The position numbers and the translations under genes are program-made. A stretch of DNA of 64,000 nucleotides from an uncultured Acetatifactor sp. (GTDB lineage: Bacteria > Bacillota > Clostridia > Lachnospirales > Lachnospiraceae), in contig CAJTPH010000020.1 in the NCBI GenBank assembly GCA_910578215.1, positions 8,357-72,356 on the forward strand, given 5' to 3'. The stretch's first letter is position 1, and the number at the start of each line of letters is the position of its first letter. The notes beneath the pieces are model-generated. The model did no database searches. It saw nothing but the letters and a program-made list of their open reading frames with translations, and was not told the origin of the DNA. Positions 43,388 to 52,400 of this stretch are shown piece after piece.

Positions 43388-43935
43388 TGTATGTGGCAAG
43401 AGTTTTATATCCCGTGGAGGTTCTTGGCCCCGGCAGGCGGGTGGGGATCTGGTTCTGCGGCTGTCCCCGCAGATGCAAGGGCTGCAGCAATCCCGAATTA
43501 TGGGAGTTTCAGGACCGATATAAGACCTCCCCGGAAACGGTATTCAGGCTGGTAAGGGATATTGTCGGGGATAATCCGGTGGAGGGCTTTACGGTCACAG
43601 GCGGCGACCCCATGTATCAGCCTGCAGACTTGCAGAGGCTGCTCTCTATGCTGAAAACCCTTTCGGACGATATCATTGTATATACGGGCTTTAAAATAGA
43701 GGAGCTGGACCCGGAGATGCTTGCGAATATCACCGTTTTGGTGGATGGGGAGTACATGGAGGAGCTGAATGACAATTCTTTGCTGCGCGGCTCCTCCAAC
43801 CAGAATATTATGATTCTGGATGAAAGCAGGCGGGACAGATATGAACGATATCTCCAAAGAGAAACAAATAAGATACAGAACTTTTTTACCGCTGACGGCG
43901 TTATCTCGGTAGGGATACACAGACCGGGCTTTTGA
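43387..43935 (+). CDS. NrdG-like radical SAM protein
   Basis: The 182-residue protein has the short radical SAM core of anaerobic ribonucleotide reductase activases: CPRRCKGC, a Cys-x3-Cys-x2-Cys cluster (Cys26, Cys30, Cys33), and GFTVTGGDPMYQP for SAM binding. No anaerobic reductase (nrdD) is encoded in the window, and the gene is coupled on both sides to FHA and Clp-type genes. It may therefore activate another partner or be a specialised maturase; that is inference. The start overlaps the FHA stop by one base, and the Clp-type gene follows after 13 bp. Confidence 0.85.
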   Translation: MYVARVLYPVEVLGPGRRVGIWFCGCPRRCKGCSNPELWEFQDRYKTSPETVFRLVRDIVGDNPVEGFTVTGGDPMYQPADLQRLLSMLKTLSDDIIVYTGFKIEELDPEMLANITVLVDGEYMEELNDNSLLRGSSNQNIMILDESRRDRYERYLQRETNKIQNFFTADGVISVGIHRPGF

Positions 43936-43948
43936 AAGGAAAGGGTAA

Positions 43949-45826
43949 ATGAGCGATTATATATCAAAATGGCATAAGGAGCTTGGTATTTTCACCAGGA
44001 TAAAGCCTTTGATTATTCTGGAGGGCAACGTTTTGGATTCGTACCAATATCCGGAGGAGGGAAGCACTCCGAAAGGCAGCATTCTGCGCCTGCCGGAGTA
44101 TCTGCACTTTTATTTCAAGGATATGGGCTATCAAAACATTGCTTTTTATGACAGCCTGCACGGCTTTTACAATACCTGTGAGGAGGGGTATATTGAAGCC
44201 TTTGCAAGGCTTGTCGGGGGCTCGGCGGCACAGGGGTATTTGAAGGCAGGCTTCAAGGGCGGCGGCAAAAACGGCGCAGCCGACATTGTGTGTAAGGCTC
44301 TGTCACAAAATAGCGAAGCGACGGTTATTATCATGGACTTTGCCTCCCGATACATTATCTCCCCCGATAATATGGAACAGAGCGAGGTGGACAGCTTTAC
44401 CGTCCTTTTACAGGCATCCCTGCATGGAAGGGATGTGAAAACGGAGGGAAACGGCGTTCTTAAGAACCTGCTGCTTTTAATTACAAACAAGGCCAACGAT
44501 ATCCCTGCCTGGTTCTATCTGCAGAACCCAAACGTGAAAATACTTACGTTGTCCGCCCCGTCGAAGGAGGAGAGGGAGGCGCTGGTGAAAAGCTCTAATT
44601 TTCCCAGCTTTTTTGCAGGCGATATATACAGGGAGGACAGCCCTTACTACAACGCCCACCCCGACGAGCTTGAGAAAATGCAGGATAGGTTTGTTGCGCT
44701 GACGGAGGGCTTCAGCTTTACGGAAATTAACGGTCTGCGCAGGCTGTGTAAAAACGAGAAGATACGTATGCGGGATCTGTGCGACGTGATCGATTTATAT
44801 AAATACGGCATCAGGGAGAATCCCTGGAAGAATCTTGACCTGGAACAGATCAGAAATGCCAAGGCGGACTTTGAAAACAGGGTAAAAGGCCAGGACTATG
44901 CGATTACGAAGACTCTGGACGTTATTAAAAGAGCCATCACAGGAATGTCGGGTCTGCAGGGCTCCTCTCACACAAGACCTAAGGGTGTGCTGTTTTTTGC
45001 CGGACCTACGGGTACCGGCAAAACGGAGACGGCTAAAACGCTTGCCGAAATTATTTTCGGTGACGAAAGCTATTGCAGGTGTTTTGACATGAGCGAGTAC
45101 GGGCAAAGCCACAGCGACCAGAAGCTGCTTGGAGCGCCTCCCGGATATGTGGGGTACGAGGCGGGCGGACAGCTTACGAATGCCGTAAAGAAGAATCCCT
45201 TTTCGATTCTTCTGTTCGACGAGATAGAAAAGGCCCATCCCTCCATCTTTGACAAGTTCCTGCAGATCCTTGGGGACGGCAGGATGACAGACGGACAGGG
45301 CAATACGGTTTATTTCTCGGAGACGGTCATTATCTTTACAAGCAATCTCGGAATTTATACGGTGAATGAGAACGGGCAAAGAGAAGCAAACGTTACAAGT
45401 GACATGCCTTATCCGGAAATGTCGTTCCGCGTAAGAGAGGCAGTCGAAGACTTTTTTAAGCTGCAGCTTGGACGCCCCGAAATACTGAACAGAATCGGTG
45501 AAAACATCGTTGTGTTTGACTATATCCGGCCTGATGTGGCAAGGCTGATTCTGGATTCCCAGGTCAAAAAGATCGTTAAGAACCTTTCGGCGGAAAAGCA
45601 CATAACACTGAACCTTTCAGACAAGGCCATGGAAGCGCTGGCGGAGCAGGCTCTCGGCAATCTGCAAAACGGGGGCAGGGGCGTGGGGAATGTAGTTGAG
45701 AATTTCCTGATCAATCCCTTGTCAAGATATCTGTTTGATAACGAGATATTTGAAAATGCGGTCCTGACCATTGAACATATCGATGCTCAGGCAATGCCGC
45801 CGTCGCTGGAATGCAGGAAGGGTTAA
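43949..45826 (+). CDS. Clp-type AAA+ ATPase with degenerate first module
   Basis: The 625-residue protein has a C-terminal AAA+ module of ClpA/ClpB D2 type (about residues 330-610): GPTGTGKTETAK (Walker A), GAPPGYVGYEAGGQ (pore loop), ILLFDEIEKAH (Walker B), TSNLG (sensor 1) and RPEILNRIG (Arg finger). The first 310 residues look like a second AAA+ fold without a Walker A motif (LLLITNKANDIPAWFYLQNP, then a post-sensor region). No ClpP-binding IGF/IGL loop was recognised, so it may remodel rather than degrade proteins. It closes the gene set after the radical SAM gene. Confidence 0.9.
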   Translation: MSDYISKWHKELGIFTRIKPLIILEGNVLDSYQYPEEGSTPKGSILRLPEYLHFYFKDMGYQNIAFYDSLHGFYNTCEEGYIEAFARLVGGSAAQGYLKAGFKGGGKNGAADIVCKALSQNSEATVIIMDFASRYIISPDNMEQSEVDSFTVLLQASLHGRDVKTEGNGVLKNLLLLITNKANDIPAWFYLQNPNVKILTLSAPSKEEREALVKSSNFPSFFAGDIYREDSPYYNAHPDELEKMQDRFVALTEGFSFTEINGLRRLCKNEKIRMRDLCDVIDLYKYGIRENPWKNLDLEQIRNAKADFENRVKGQDYAITKTLDVIKRAITGMSGLQGSSHTRPKGVLFFAGPTGTGKTETAKTLAEIIFGDESYCRCFDMSEYGQSHSDQKLLGAPPGYVGYEAGGQLTNAVKKNPFSILLFDEIEKAHPSIFDKFLQILGDGRMTDGQGNTVYFSETVIIFTSNLGIYTVNENGQREANVTSDMPYPEMSFRVREAVEDFFKLQLGRPEILNRIGENIVVFDYIRPDVARLILDSQVKKIVKNLSAEKHITLNLSDKAMEALAEQALGNLQNGGRGVGNVVENFLINPLSRYLFDNEIFENAVLTIEHIDAQAMPPSLECRKG

Positions 45827-45958
45827 GGCTTAAAAGGAACCTTCATATATTAAATGGATGCCCGCTGAAGCGGGAGAGGGCGTCTGTTCAGCGTGGGAAA
45901 CACCCGCGGATTTTCTTTTCGGGATTGGGAGCCCGCCGCTGCGGGCAGGGGGACTGCT

Positions 45959-46702
45959 ATGAGCAAAATTTTGAAAAATACAGTAATTACCTTATTGATT
46001 CTGACCCTGGGTATTTCTACCGTTTTTCTGGCGTATCTGCACTTTTTTGCGCCGGCTCACGGGGAGCCTTCGGGAGAGTGGGAGGCGGAGCTGGCTATGA
46101 CAGAGCAGGCGGCGGTCATGGCGTATGGCTGGCTGCAGGATATAGAAGCCGTCTCTGTCCCGCTGGAGGAGCTGGAGACCCATATGCAGGGGCTGTCCGT
46201 CCGGGTGGAGCTTATTCTGGAGCCGGCCGGGCATTTGCAGGGAGCCTTCCGCAGCAATGTGCTGCCGGAAAGCTACGATGCCTGCAATCGGGCGGCATAT
46301 GAGGCTTTTGCGGCGGTTTTCCGGGGGATTGTGGCTAAAAGGCTTTACCTGGCAGGCTATAGGGGCAGTACGGACAGGGAGGCGGTGGAGGCGCTGGTCA
46401 CAGAAACCTTTGGTATGTCCACCGTCGATTATCTGATGTCCTATGGTCCCGCCCTGCTGCCCTCCCTTGAGGAGCTGCAGGCCCTGTATGGCGGCGCCGG
46501 TACATATAAGGCTGAGGAAGGCATTCTTGTCAGGCAGTTTGACGGAGGGGCAGCCGAAGCAAGAGAGGAACGTTATATCCGGGGGGATACAGACCTGATT
46601 TTGTATGGAGAGGCAGACTCCGGGGACGCCGGCTTTCTCGGTCAGCCCTATCCTCTGGCCTATACCTTAAGACAACCCGAAAATCAACCTAAAAATGATT
46701 AA
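45959..46702 (+). CDS. Signal-anchored protein of unknown function
   Basis: The 247-residue protein has one N-terminal membrane anchor (about residues 9-30) and an acidic extracytoplasmic part with no motif I know (for example MTEQAAVMAYGWLQDIEAVS). It lies between the Clp-type ATPase and a DD-carboxypeptidase, and could belong to either group. A perfect GCCCGC-CGCT-GCGGGC hairpin (45931-45946) abuts the AGGGGG ribosome site; a second hairpin, CCCGCTGAAGCGGG, lies at 45861-45874. Confidence 0.7.
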   Translation: MSKILKNTVITLLILTLGISTVFLAYLHFFAPAHGEPSGEWEAELAMTEQAAVMAYGWLQDIEAVSVPLEELETHMQGLSVRVELILEPAGHLQGAFRSNVLPESYDACNRAAYEAFAAVFRGIVAKRLYLAGYRGSTDREAVEALVTETFGMSTVDYLMSYGPALLPSLEELQALYGGAGTYKAEEGILVRQFDGGAAEAREERYIRGDTDLILYGEADSGDAGFLGQPYPLAYTLRQPENQPKND

Positions 46703-46722
46703 GCTATCAGAAGGGAGAACCA

Positions 46723-48219
46723 ATGAAAAAAATCCTGCAGAGAATATGTTCCCTTACGCTGGCTGTAATCCTGGTCTGCGCGAACCTGCCTGTCAGTGCA
46801 GACGCGGCGTTTCAGATCCCCGGGACCTGCCTGGTACAGACGGATACCGGAGCCGCATGTACGGTAAAGACCCTGGATTACTCCTATGACAACAACGCCT
46901 ACCTTTCCCTGCGTGACGTGGCAATGGCGCTTAAGGATACGGACAAGGCATTCTCTTTGAAAATCACGCAGAATTCCGTCACTCTGACCCCGGGAAGCGC
47001 TTATAAGCCTGTGGGGGCGGAAAACGTTCCCTGGCAGGACACTAAGAGCCCCGGCATCACCCTGCGGCGGAATGAATTTAAGGTAGGCAGTCAGACTGTT
47101 TTTTATTACACAATGATTGTAAAGCTGCCTTCCGGTTATTACGACTGCTTTATGATGGCGGCGGATCTGGCAATGATCCTGGATGTGGACATGATTGTTC
47201 CCGCTGAGGGGTCCCTGCAGATCAACACGCAGGATTCCTTTCATGTTTCCCCCGATGCCTTGGAACAGGCGGGTTATTTTTACGGAGTCAACAGCGTGCT
47301 GGCAGGAGACGCCACCACCGGGGAGGTTTACTATCGGTATCAGTCCGATGCGCCTTACCCCATAGCGAGCACCTCCAAGCTCATGACCTGTCTGCTTGCC
47401 ATGGACGCGATCTATGCGGGGCAGATAGGTCTTGATGATCAGGTAACCGTCTCTGAGGCGGCACAGATATTGTCCTCATCTTCGGATGGGGTGATTCCAC
47501 TGAAAGCCGGGCAGCAGGTTACCGTGCGGGACCTTCTTTTCGGCACCCTTCTGCCCTCCAGCAACGAATGCGCGCTGTGTCTTGCGGAGGCCATTGCCGG
47601 TTCGGAGGAGAATTTTGTCAGATTGATGAATCAAAAGGCGGCGGATCTGGGGCTTTCCCAGGCGGTGTTTTTCAACAGCCACGGGCTGCCCTCCTATACG
47701 GCTGCACCCATTCCCTCAAAGCGTCAGAACCGTATGAGCGCGGAGGACATGTTCAGGCTGGTATCATATCTTCTGAGGGTCTATCCCCAGATAACGGATA
47801 TCACTTCCCTGCAAGGCGCCATTTTGAAATCCTTCAACAAAGAGGTGCGCAATTCCAACCCTCTTTTATATAATCTGCCGGGCGTCACCGGTTTGAAAAC
47901 CGGAACGACCAACAAGGCCGGAGCCTGCCTGGTCACATCCCTGACTGCGGACGACGGGGTTATGGAGCATGATCTGACGGTCATTGTGCTGGGCACAGAG
48001 GACTCCATAGAGAGAGGACGCGTATCGGGCTTGCTGGCAAGATACGCCCTGAATACCTTTTATGAGAGGATAGATACAGGAAATACGGGAAGCGGGGAAA
48101 CGGTGGACGGTGAAACGCCGCAGGCTCCCGGCCGCCGGCCCATGCATGCCGAGGCGGCAGTGGACAGGATACTGCGGACCGCAAAGCTCTTGCAGCTATC
48201 CAACAAGCAGGAGCAATGA
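46723..48219 (+). CDS. D-alanyl-D-alanine carboxypeptidase (penicillin-binding protein 5/6 type)
   Basis: The enzyme trims the terminal D-Ala of peptidoglycan stem peptides. The 498-residue protein has a signal peptide (about 1-27), an N-terminal domain like the copper amine oxidase N-domain used as a wall-associated module (about 30-160), and the serine peptidase domain. The domain shows SxxK (Ser216, Lys219), SSN (279-281) and KTG (392-394). The last 40 residues are charged. It starts 20 bp after the anchored protein gene. Confidence 0.93.
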   Translation: MKKILQRICSLTLAVILVCANLPVSADAAFQIPGTCLVQTDTGAACTVKTLDYSYDNNAYLSLRDVAMALKDTDKAFSLKITQNSVTLTPGSAYKPVGAENVPWQDTKSPGITLRRNEFKVGSQTVFYYTMIVKLPSGYYDCFMMAADLAMILDVDMIVPAEGSLQINTQDSFHVSPDALEQAGYFYGVNSVLAGDATTGEVYYRYQSDAPYPIASTSKLMTCLLAMDAIYAGQIGLDDQVTVSEAAQILSSSSDGVIPLKAGQQVTVRDLLFGTLLPSSNECALCLAEAIAGSEENFVRLMNQKAADLGLSQAVFFNSHGLPSYTAAPIPSKRQNRMSAEDMFRLVSYLLRVYPQITDITSLQGAILKSFNKEVRNSNPLLYNLPGVTGLKTGTTNKAGACLVTSLTADDGVMEHDLTVIVLGTEDSIERGRVSGLLARYALNTFYERIDTGNTGSGETVDGETPQAPGRRPMHAEAAVDRILRTAKLLQLSNKQEQ

Positions 48220-48270
48220 TGCATTTATTGTGGATAATATTGAGGCGTATGCGGAGGCATACATTGGTAT

Positions 48271-48293
48271 GTGCGCCGAAGCGCACGGGGAGG
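48271..48293 (+). promoter_or_regulatory. Hairpin abutting the ribosome site of the Cys-rich protein gene
   Basis: GTGCGC-CGAA-GCGCAC (48271-48286) is followed directly by GGGGAGG (48287-48293), 7 bp before ATG 48301. It nearly matches the hairpin of the 62-bp repeats at 3280-3302. A second hairpin, GTATGC-GGAG-GCATAC, lies at 48247-48262. Confidence 0.75.
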
Positions 48294-48300
48294 TAAAGGA

Positions 48301-48762
48301 ATGAAAAGCTTATGCGGATTGGACTGCAGCCAATGCAGCTGGAGAGAGCAATGCGGCGGGAAGTGTGCGGAGACAAACGGGCATCCCTACGGAGACACCT
48401 GTATGACAGCACTGTGCTGCGAAAAGAAAAGCTGTGAGAATTGCGGGAAAGCCTTTGAAGCCCCCTGTCAGCTGAAGGAACGGCTGATTGCGGAATTCAA
48501 CGCTTTGAATATTGAAGATATGGCAGAGGTTACCGGGTTGGAGGCCCTTTTGGGCTCCTATGTCAATCTGCAGTATACGCTGCCCGGCGGACAGAGGATC
48601 AGGTTCTGGGATGACAACAGAATCTACCTGGGAAGTCAGCTTCATAAGGAAAACAGCGAAAGATGCTATGGCCTTACGGCGGACGAGCATTACCTTCTGG
48701 TGTGCGAGTACGGCGATCAGGGCTGCGACGCGGAAATTATTGTCTATAAGAAATGGAGGTAA
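48301..48762 (+). CDS. Cys-rich protein, DUF3795-like N-terminus
   Basis: The 153-residue protein opens MKSLCGLDCSQCSWREQCGG and holds at least twelve cysteines in its first 62 residues (then CMTALCCEKKSCENCGKAF and C62), a pattern of DUF3795-like metal or Fe-S binding regions. The second half has no Cys cluster and no known motif. Function unknown. The next gap, 48763-48956, holds a terminator and a promoter. Confidence 0.7.
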   Translation: MKSLCGLDCSQCSWREQCGGKCAETNGHPYGDTCMTALCCEKKSCENCGKAFEAPCQLKERLIAEFNALNIEDMAEVTGLEALLGSYVNLQYTLPGGQRIRFWDDNRIYLGSQLHKENSERCYGLTADEHYLLVCEYGDQGCDAEIIVYKKWR

Positions 48763-48811
48763 TGCGCCGGAGGAAGGAGCTGTCAACATTATTCATAAAG
48801 GTAAGAGTTTA

Positions 48812-48847
48812 AGCCGCCGCAGGTTTTCCTGCGGCGGTCAGTTTTTG
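48812..48847 (+). terminator. Intrinsic terminator after the Cys-rich protein gene
   Basis: GCCGCCGCAGG and CCTGCGGCGG form a strong stem with a TTTT loop, followed by TCAGTTTTTG. Confidence 0.85.
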
Positions 48848-48870
48848 TAATTATGCAAAAATAACGGGAT

Positions 48871-48899
48871 TTGAAGCAAAAATAACGCGTCGGTATAAA
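48871..48899 (+). promoter_or_regulatory. Promoter of the chemoreceptor gene
   Basis: TTGAAG (48871-48876) and TATAAA (48894-48899) are 17 bp apart. A sigma-D motility-type promoter was not found. Confidence 0.6.
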
Positions 48900-48956
48900 A
48901 GTAAGTATGTTATTATAAACTGTGCGTGAACAAATACTGAACGAGGAGCTGCGGCT

Positions 48957-50963
48957 ATGGGAAAAACAATTAAGGGAAAGCTGACAATCAGCGTGATCTG
49001 CATTGTTGCGGTAAGCATCATGCTGACGACGCTGGGCATTGTAACGATGGCGGGAAGACGCCTGATTGAGGATCAGACGCAGGCTTTGCAGCTGAATGCC
49101 GACAGGTATGCGGAGGAGATCAATACCTGGATTGAAAACGAAAAGATGCTGGCGGAAGGGACCGCGAACAGTATAGAAGCGGCAGGAAGCACAGCAGACC
49201 GCCTTATTCAGTCGGCGCTGGATACCTATGCGGCAGACCGACCGGAGCTTTTAAATTTATACTGCGGAACGAAGGAAAGTAAGTTCCTTCAGTCAAACAG
49301 AGAGGCGGAAATACCGGAGGGGTATGACCCGGTACAGAGGGGCTGGTATCAGCAGGCGGCACAGGCGGGGAACACGGTGGTAACGGACCCTTATTGGGAT
49401 GTGATTACAAACCAAATGTGCGCCACCATAGCCTCTCCGGTATACATAAAGGGGGAACTGGCGGCAGTGATCGGTATCGATGTGACGCTGGCAACGGTTA
49501 CCGACCTGACAAACAGCATTAATTTTGAGGATGGTGTGTACGGATTTTTAGTAGACAGCAGCGGACATTATATCGCCCATGAAAATAAGCAATATGAGCC
49601 CACAGGGGAAAAGGCGGTTGCAGTTGCGGACATTATGCCGGGACTTGGGGGTCTGATAAACGAAAACCTCACGGATGTGATAAAACTTAAGGATTATGAC
49701 GGCAGTAAGCGGTATTTTGCCACATCGCTGATCAAAGGAAGCAATTGGAGGCTGGGGGTGGCGGTTCCTACGGCAAACGTGAGAAGATCCCTGGAAGCCA
49801 TGATCGGGGTGGCGGCTGCCACCGCGGTCTTGATGATCGCGCTGATCACGGGATTTATGACCTGGATGATCGGCAGAATGCTTGCGCCTATCCAGATGCT
49901 GAAGCAATTTGCGTCCGGCGATTTTTCGGAGAACGCGGCGGCAGAAAAAAGTAATAAGATACCTGCGGAATATAAAAATGAGACGGAGCAGATCAGAACT
50001 GCGACAATAGAGGTAAAGCAGCAGATCAGGGAGATTATCCTAAGCACCAAAAACGAGGCGCGGAACATAGGAACCATTGCGGAGGACACATCCGCAAGGA
50101 TGACGGTGCTGACGAAGGATATGGCAAATATTCTGGATGCGGCAGTGAGTGCAATGACGCAGACCGCGCAGGCAAGGGAGCTGGCAGAGCAGATCATGCA
50201 CACCGGACAGACGCTTGGCACAGTGGTAGAAGACGTGGCGCAGAGGGCCAGGGCGGCATCCGGCCAGTCGGGAGATATTATGAGCCGTGCGGAGGCGCAG
50301 AATCAGTCGGCGGAGCAGGCGGGAAAGGACGCCGCGGATATTTATGACCAGACAAGGGAAGAACTGGAAAAGGCAATTTCGGACAGCCAGAGAGTGCGGG
50401 AAATCGATACGCTGACAGAAGAAATTCTTTCTATCAGCGCCCAGACAAATCTGCTGGCACTAAATGCGTCCATAGAAGCGGCAAGGGCAGGCGAAGCGGG
50501 AAAGGGCTTCGCGGTTGTGGCAGACGAGATACGCCTTCTGGCGGATCACTCCAAGAATGCGGTAGGCAAGATCCGACAGGTTACAGAAGCCGTGGTGGGG
50601 AATGTATCCTTTTTGACTGAAAGCGCACAGAAGCTGTTGAGCTTTATGAACGACAAGGTTATGGAAAATTATAAGGACATGATTCGGCTGGCAGGAATGT
50701 ATAAGCAGGACGCGGTATTTTACAGCGATATTTCAGGAAAGCTGGGAGAGGCGTCCCAGGAGCTGGACACGGGGATGGAAGGAATCAATGCCTCCATCGG
50801 CAGCATAACGGCGCTTGTGCGTGAGACGGCGGAATATATGCAGAAAATGGAGTGTGCGGCGGAAGAATCCAACGAGAATTCCAAGGCGGTGCTCGCTCAG
50901 ACGGAGGAACTGTTCCGGTTAAGCGCCCTTCTCAATGAGACTGTGGCATCCTTCAAGGTGTAG
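48957..50963 (+). CDS. Methyl-accepting chemotaxis protein with dCache-type sensor
   Basis: The 668-residue chemoreceptor has a membrane helix (about 11-32), an extracytoplasmic dCache-like sensor (about 40-275, with RGWYQQAAQAGNTVVTDPYW and AAVIGIDVTLATV), a second helix (about 280-303), a HAMP-like region and a cytoplasmic coiled coil. The coiled coil holds the signalling hairpin EEILSISAQTNLLALNASIE and AARAGEAGKGFAVVADEIR. It would control CheA; no che or flagellar genes are in the window. Confidence 0.95.
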   Translation: MGKTIKGKLTISVICIVAVSIMLTTLGIVTMAGRRLIEDQTQALQLNADRYAEEINTWIENEKMLAEGTANSIEAAGSTADRLIQSALDTYAADRPELLNLYCGTKESKFLQSNREAEIPEGYDPVQRGWYQQAAQAGNTVVTDPYWDVITNQMCATIASPVYIKGELAAVIGIDVTLATVTDLTNSINFEDGVYGFLVDSSGHYIAHENKQYEPTGEKAVAVADIMPGLGGLINENLTDVIKLKDYDGSKRYFATSLIKGSNWRLGVAVPTANVRRSLEAMIGVAAATAVLMIALITGFMTWMIGRMLAPIQMLKQFASGDFSENAAAEKSNKIPAEYKNETEQIRTATIEVKQQIREIILSTKNEARNIGTIAEDTSARMTVLTKDMANILDAAVSAMTQTAQARELAEQIMHTGQTLGTVVEDVAQRARAASGQSGDIMSRAEAQNQSAEQAGKDAADIYDQTREELEKAISDSQRVREIDTLTEEILSISAQTNLLALNASIEAARAGEAGKGFAVVADEIRLLADHSKNAVGKIRQVTEAVVGNVSFLTESAQKLLSFMNDKVMENYKDMIRLAGMYKQDAVFYSDISGKLGEASQELDTGMEGINASIGSITALVRETAEYMQKMECAAEESNENSKAVLAQTEELFRLSALLNETVASFKV

Positions 50964-51047
50964 GAGAGAGGCGGCTTATGCGGAGGGAACGGTAAAGTAT
51001 GAAATAAACGGTAACGGTCGTAAGGGAGGGTATTTTAAGAAGATCTT

Positions 51048-52232
51048 ATGAATATAATACTTATTTTGCGCTCTGAGGTAGTCTGCCTTACCATACTGCT
51101 ATTGCTGATGGCGTACAGCTTGATCTGCGGCGCCAAATCGGAAAAAACCTTTTTACGGGTATGTATATGCTCACTGGGGCATGTGATCTTTGACGGCATA
51201 ACGGTGTATACAGTAAACAATATAGAGACTACAGGGCGCGCGGTAAACTATATTATGCATTTTTTTATGTATCTGTTTGCAATGTGCTTCAGCTGTGAAA
51301 TGTTCTGTTATATTATCAAAAATATATTTTCAGCCGTTTCCCTGCGCAGGTGGATGAAGGCCGTACGCCTTCCGGTGGCCTTATATGTGGCGGCAATGCC
51401 GTTTCTTGAAATAAATTATTACCAGGGCAACGGCACAATGTACAGCATGGGAAGCGCGGGAGCAGCTGCATTTGCGCTCACGGTAATCTATATGATACTG
51501 GGAGCCGTGCTGCTGCTTATCAATATACGCAGGGTTGAAACAAACGTGGTGCTGGGTGTGCTGCCCTGCAGTATACTTGCTTTAACGGTTGTGGTGATTC
51601 AGCTTCTGGTGCCGGAGCTTCTTTTTACGGGAGCCGTTATGACAATTATCACCACAGGGCTTTTCTTCTCCATAGAAAATCCCGTGGCGCATTATATGAA
51701 GCGCGCTTATATCGATCTGGATACGGGGATAAAGAATAAAAACTGTTATATTGAGGATATGAGGAGGCTCAACGAAACGTATTTTTCCGAACGGAAAGGC
51801 AGGGGGCCGCTTATATGTGCCGTCTGTGACATAAACTGCCTGAAAGCGGTAAACGACAGCTTCGGACATATGGAGGGCGATGAGCTGATACGTGCAGCCG
51901 CGGATGTGCTGTCCAAAACCTTTGAAAAAGCATACAACGTTTACCGTGTGGGCGGCGACGAATTTATCGCGGTATTTATCGGCGTAAGCCGTGACCGCGT
52001 TGAGGGCGCCGTCGCCGATGTGAGAAAAGGCTGCAAAAAATATACGAGTCTGAAATATCCTCTGAGTATTGCAATCGGTATTGCGGATTCCTGCGACGAT
52101 GATTTCGCAAGCATTTACGATGTGGTCTCCCTTGCGGATAAGAGGATGTATGAAAATAAGACTCAGATAAAAGACAGTACGTCCCATTTTGAACCCTGTT
52201 GTGCCATAAATCGCCAAAAAGCTCCTCATTGA
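51048..52232 (+). CDS. Membrane diguanylate cyclase (GGDEF domain)
   Basis: The 394-residue protein has about six or seven N-terminal membrane helices (1-215) and a C-terminal GGDEF domain (about 225-385) with DINCLKAVNDSFGHMEGDEL and an intact RVGGDEF active site. It probably makes cyclic di-GMP in response to an unknown membrane signal. An RxxD inhibitory site is not evident. Together with the upstream chemoreceptor it suggests surface or motility control, but co-regulation is not shown. Confidence 0.92.
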   Translation: MNIILILRSEVVCLTILLLLMAYSLICGAKSEKTFLRVCICSLGHVIFDGITVYTVNNIETTGRAVNYIMHFFMYLFAMCFSCEMFCYIIKNIFSAVSLRRWMKAVRLPVALYVAAMPFLEINYYQGNGTMYSMGSAGAAAFALTVIYMILGAVLLLINIRRVETNVVLGVLPCSILALTVVVIQLLVPELLFTGAVMTIITTGLFFSIENPVAHYMKRAYIDLDTGIKNKNCYIEDMRRLNETYFSERKGRGPLICAVCDINCLKAVNDSFGHMEGDELIRAAADVLSKTFEKAYNVYRVGGDEFIAVFIGVSRDRVEGAVADVRKGCKKYTSLKYPLSIAIGIADSCDDDFASIYDVVSLADKRMYENKTQIKDSTSHFEPCCAINRQKAPH

Positions 52233-52400
52233 CAAACCGGGCCGTCAATGCTAAGATTTTAATATCATCATGTCATTTGAACAAGCGCAGGCGACGGGAA
52301 ACATAAATGAAGTGGTCTTTGGGAAAATGTCCTGATATGAGGCGGACAGCCTGTGCCTGCATGTATCTGTATCAGTAGAAATGTATTGGAAAGTATGCCG

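Noticed and set aside
45811..46302. Plus-strand open frame of 163 codons overlapping the anchored protein gene
   Set aside because: It overlaps a better frame with a signal anchor and a strong ribosome site, and its Gly/Arg/Cys-rich translation looks like an out-of-frame reading.
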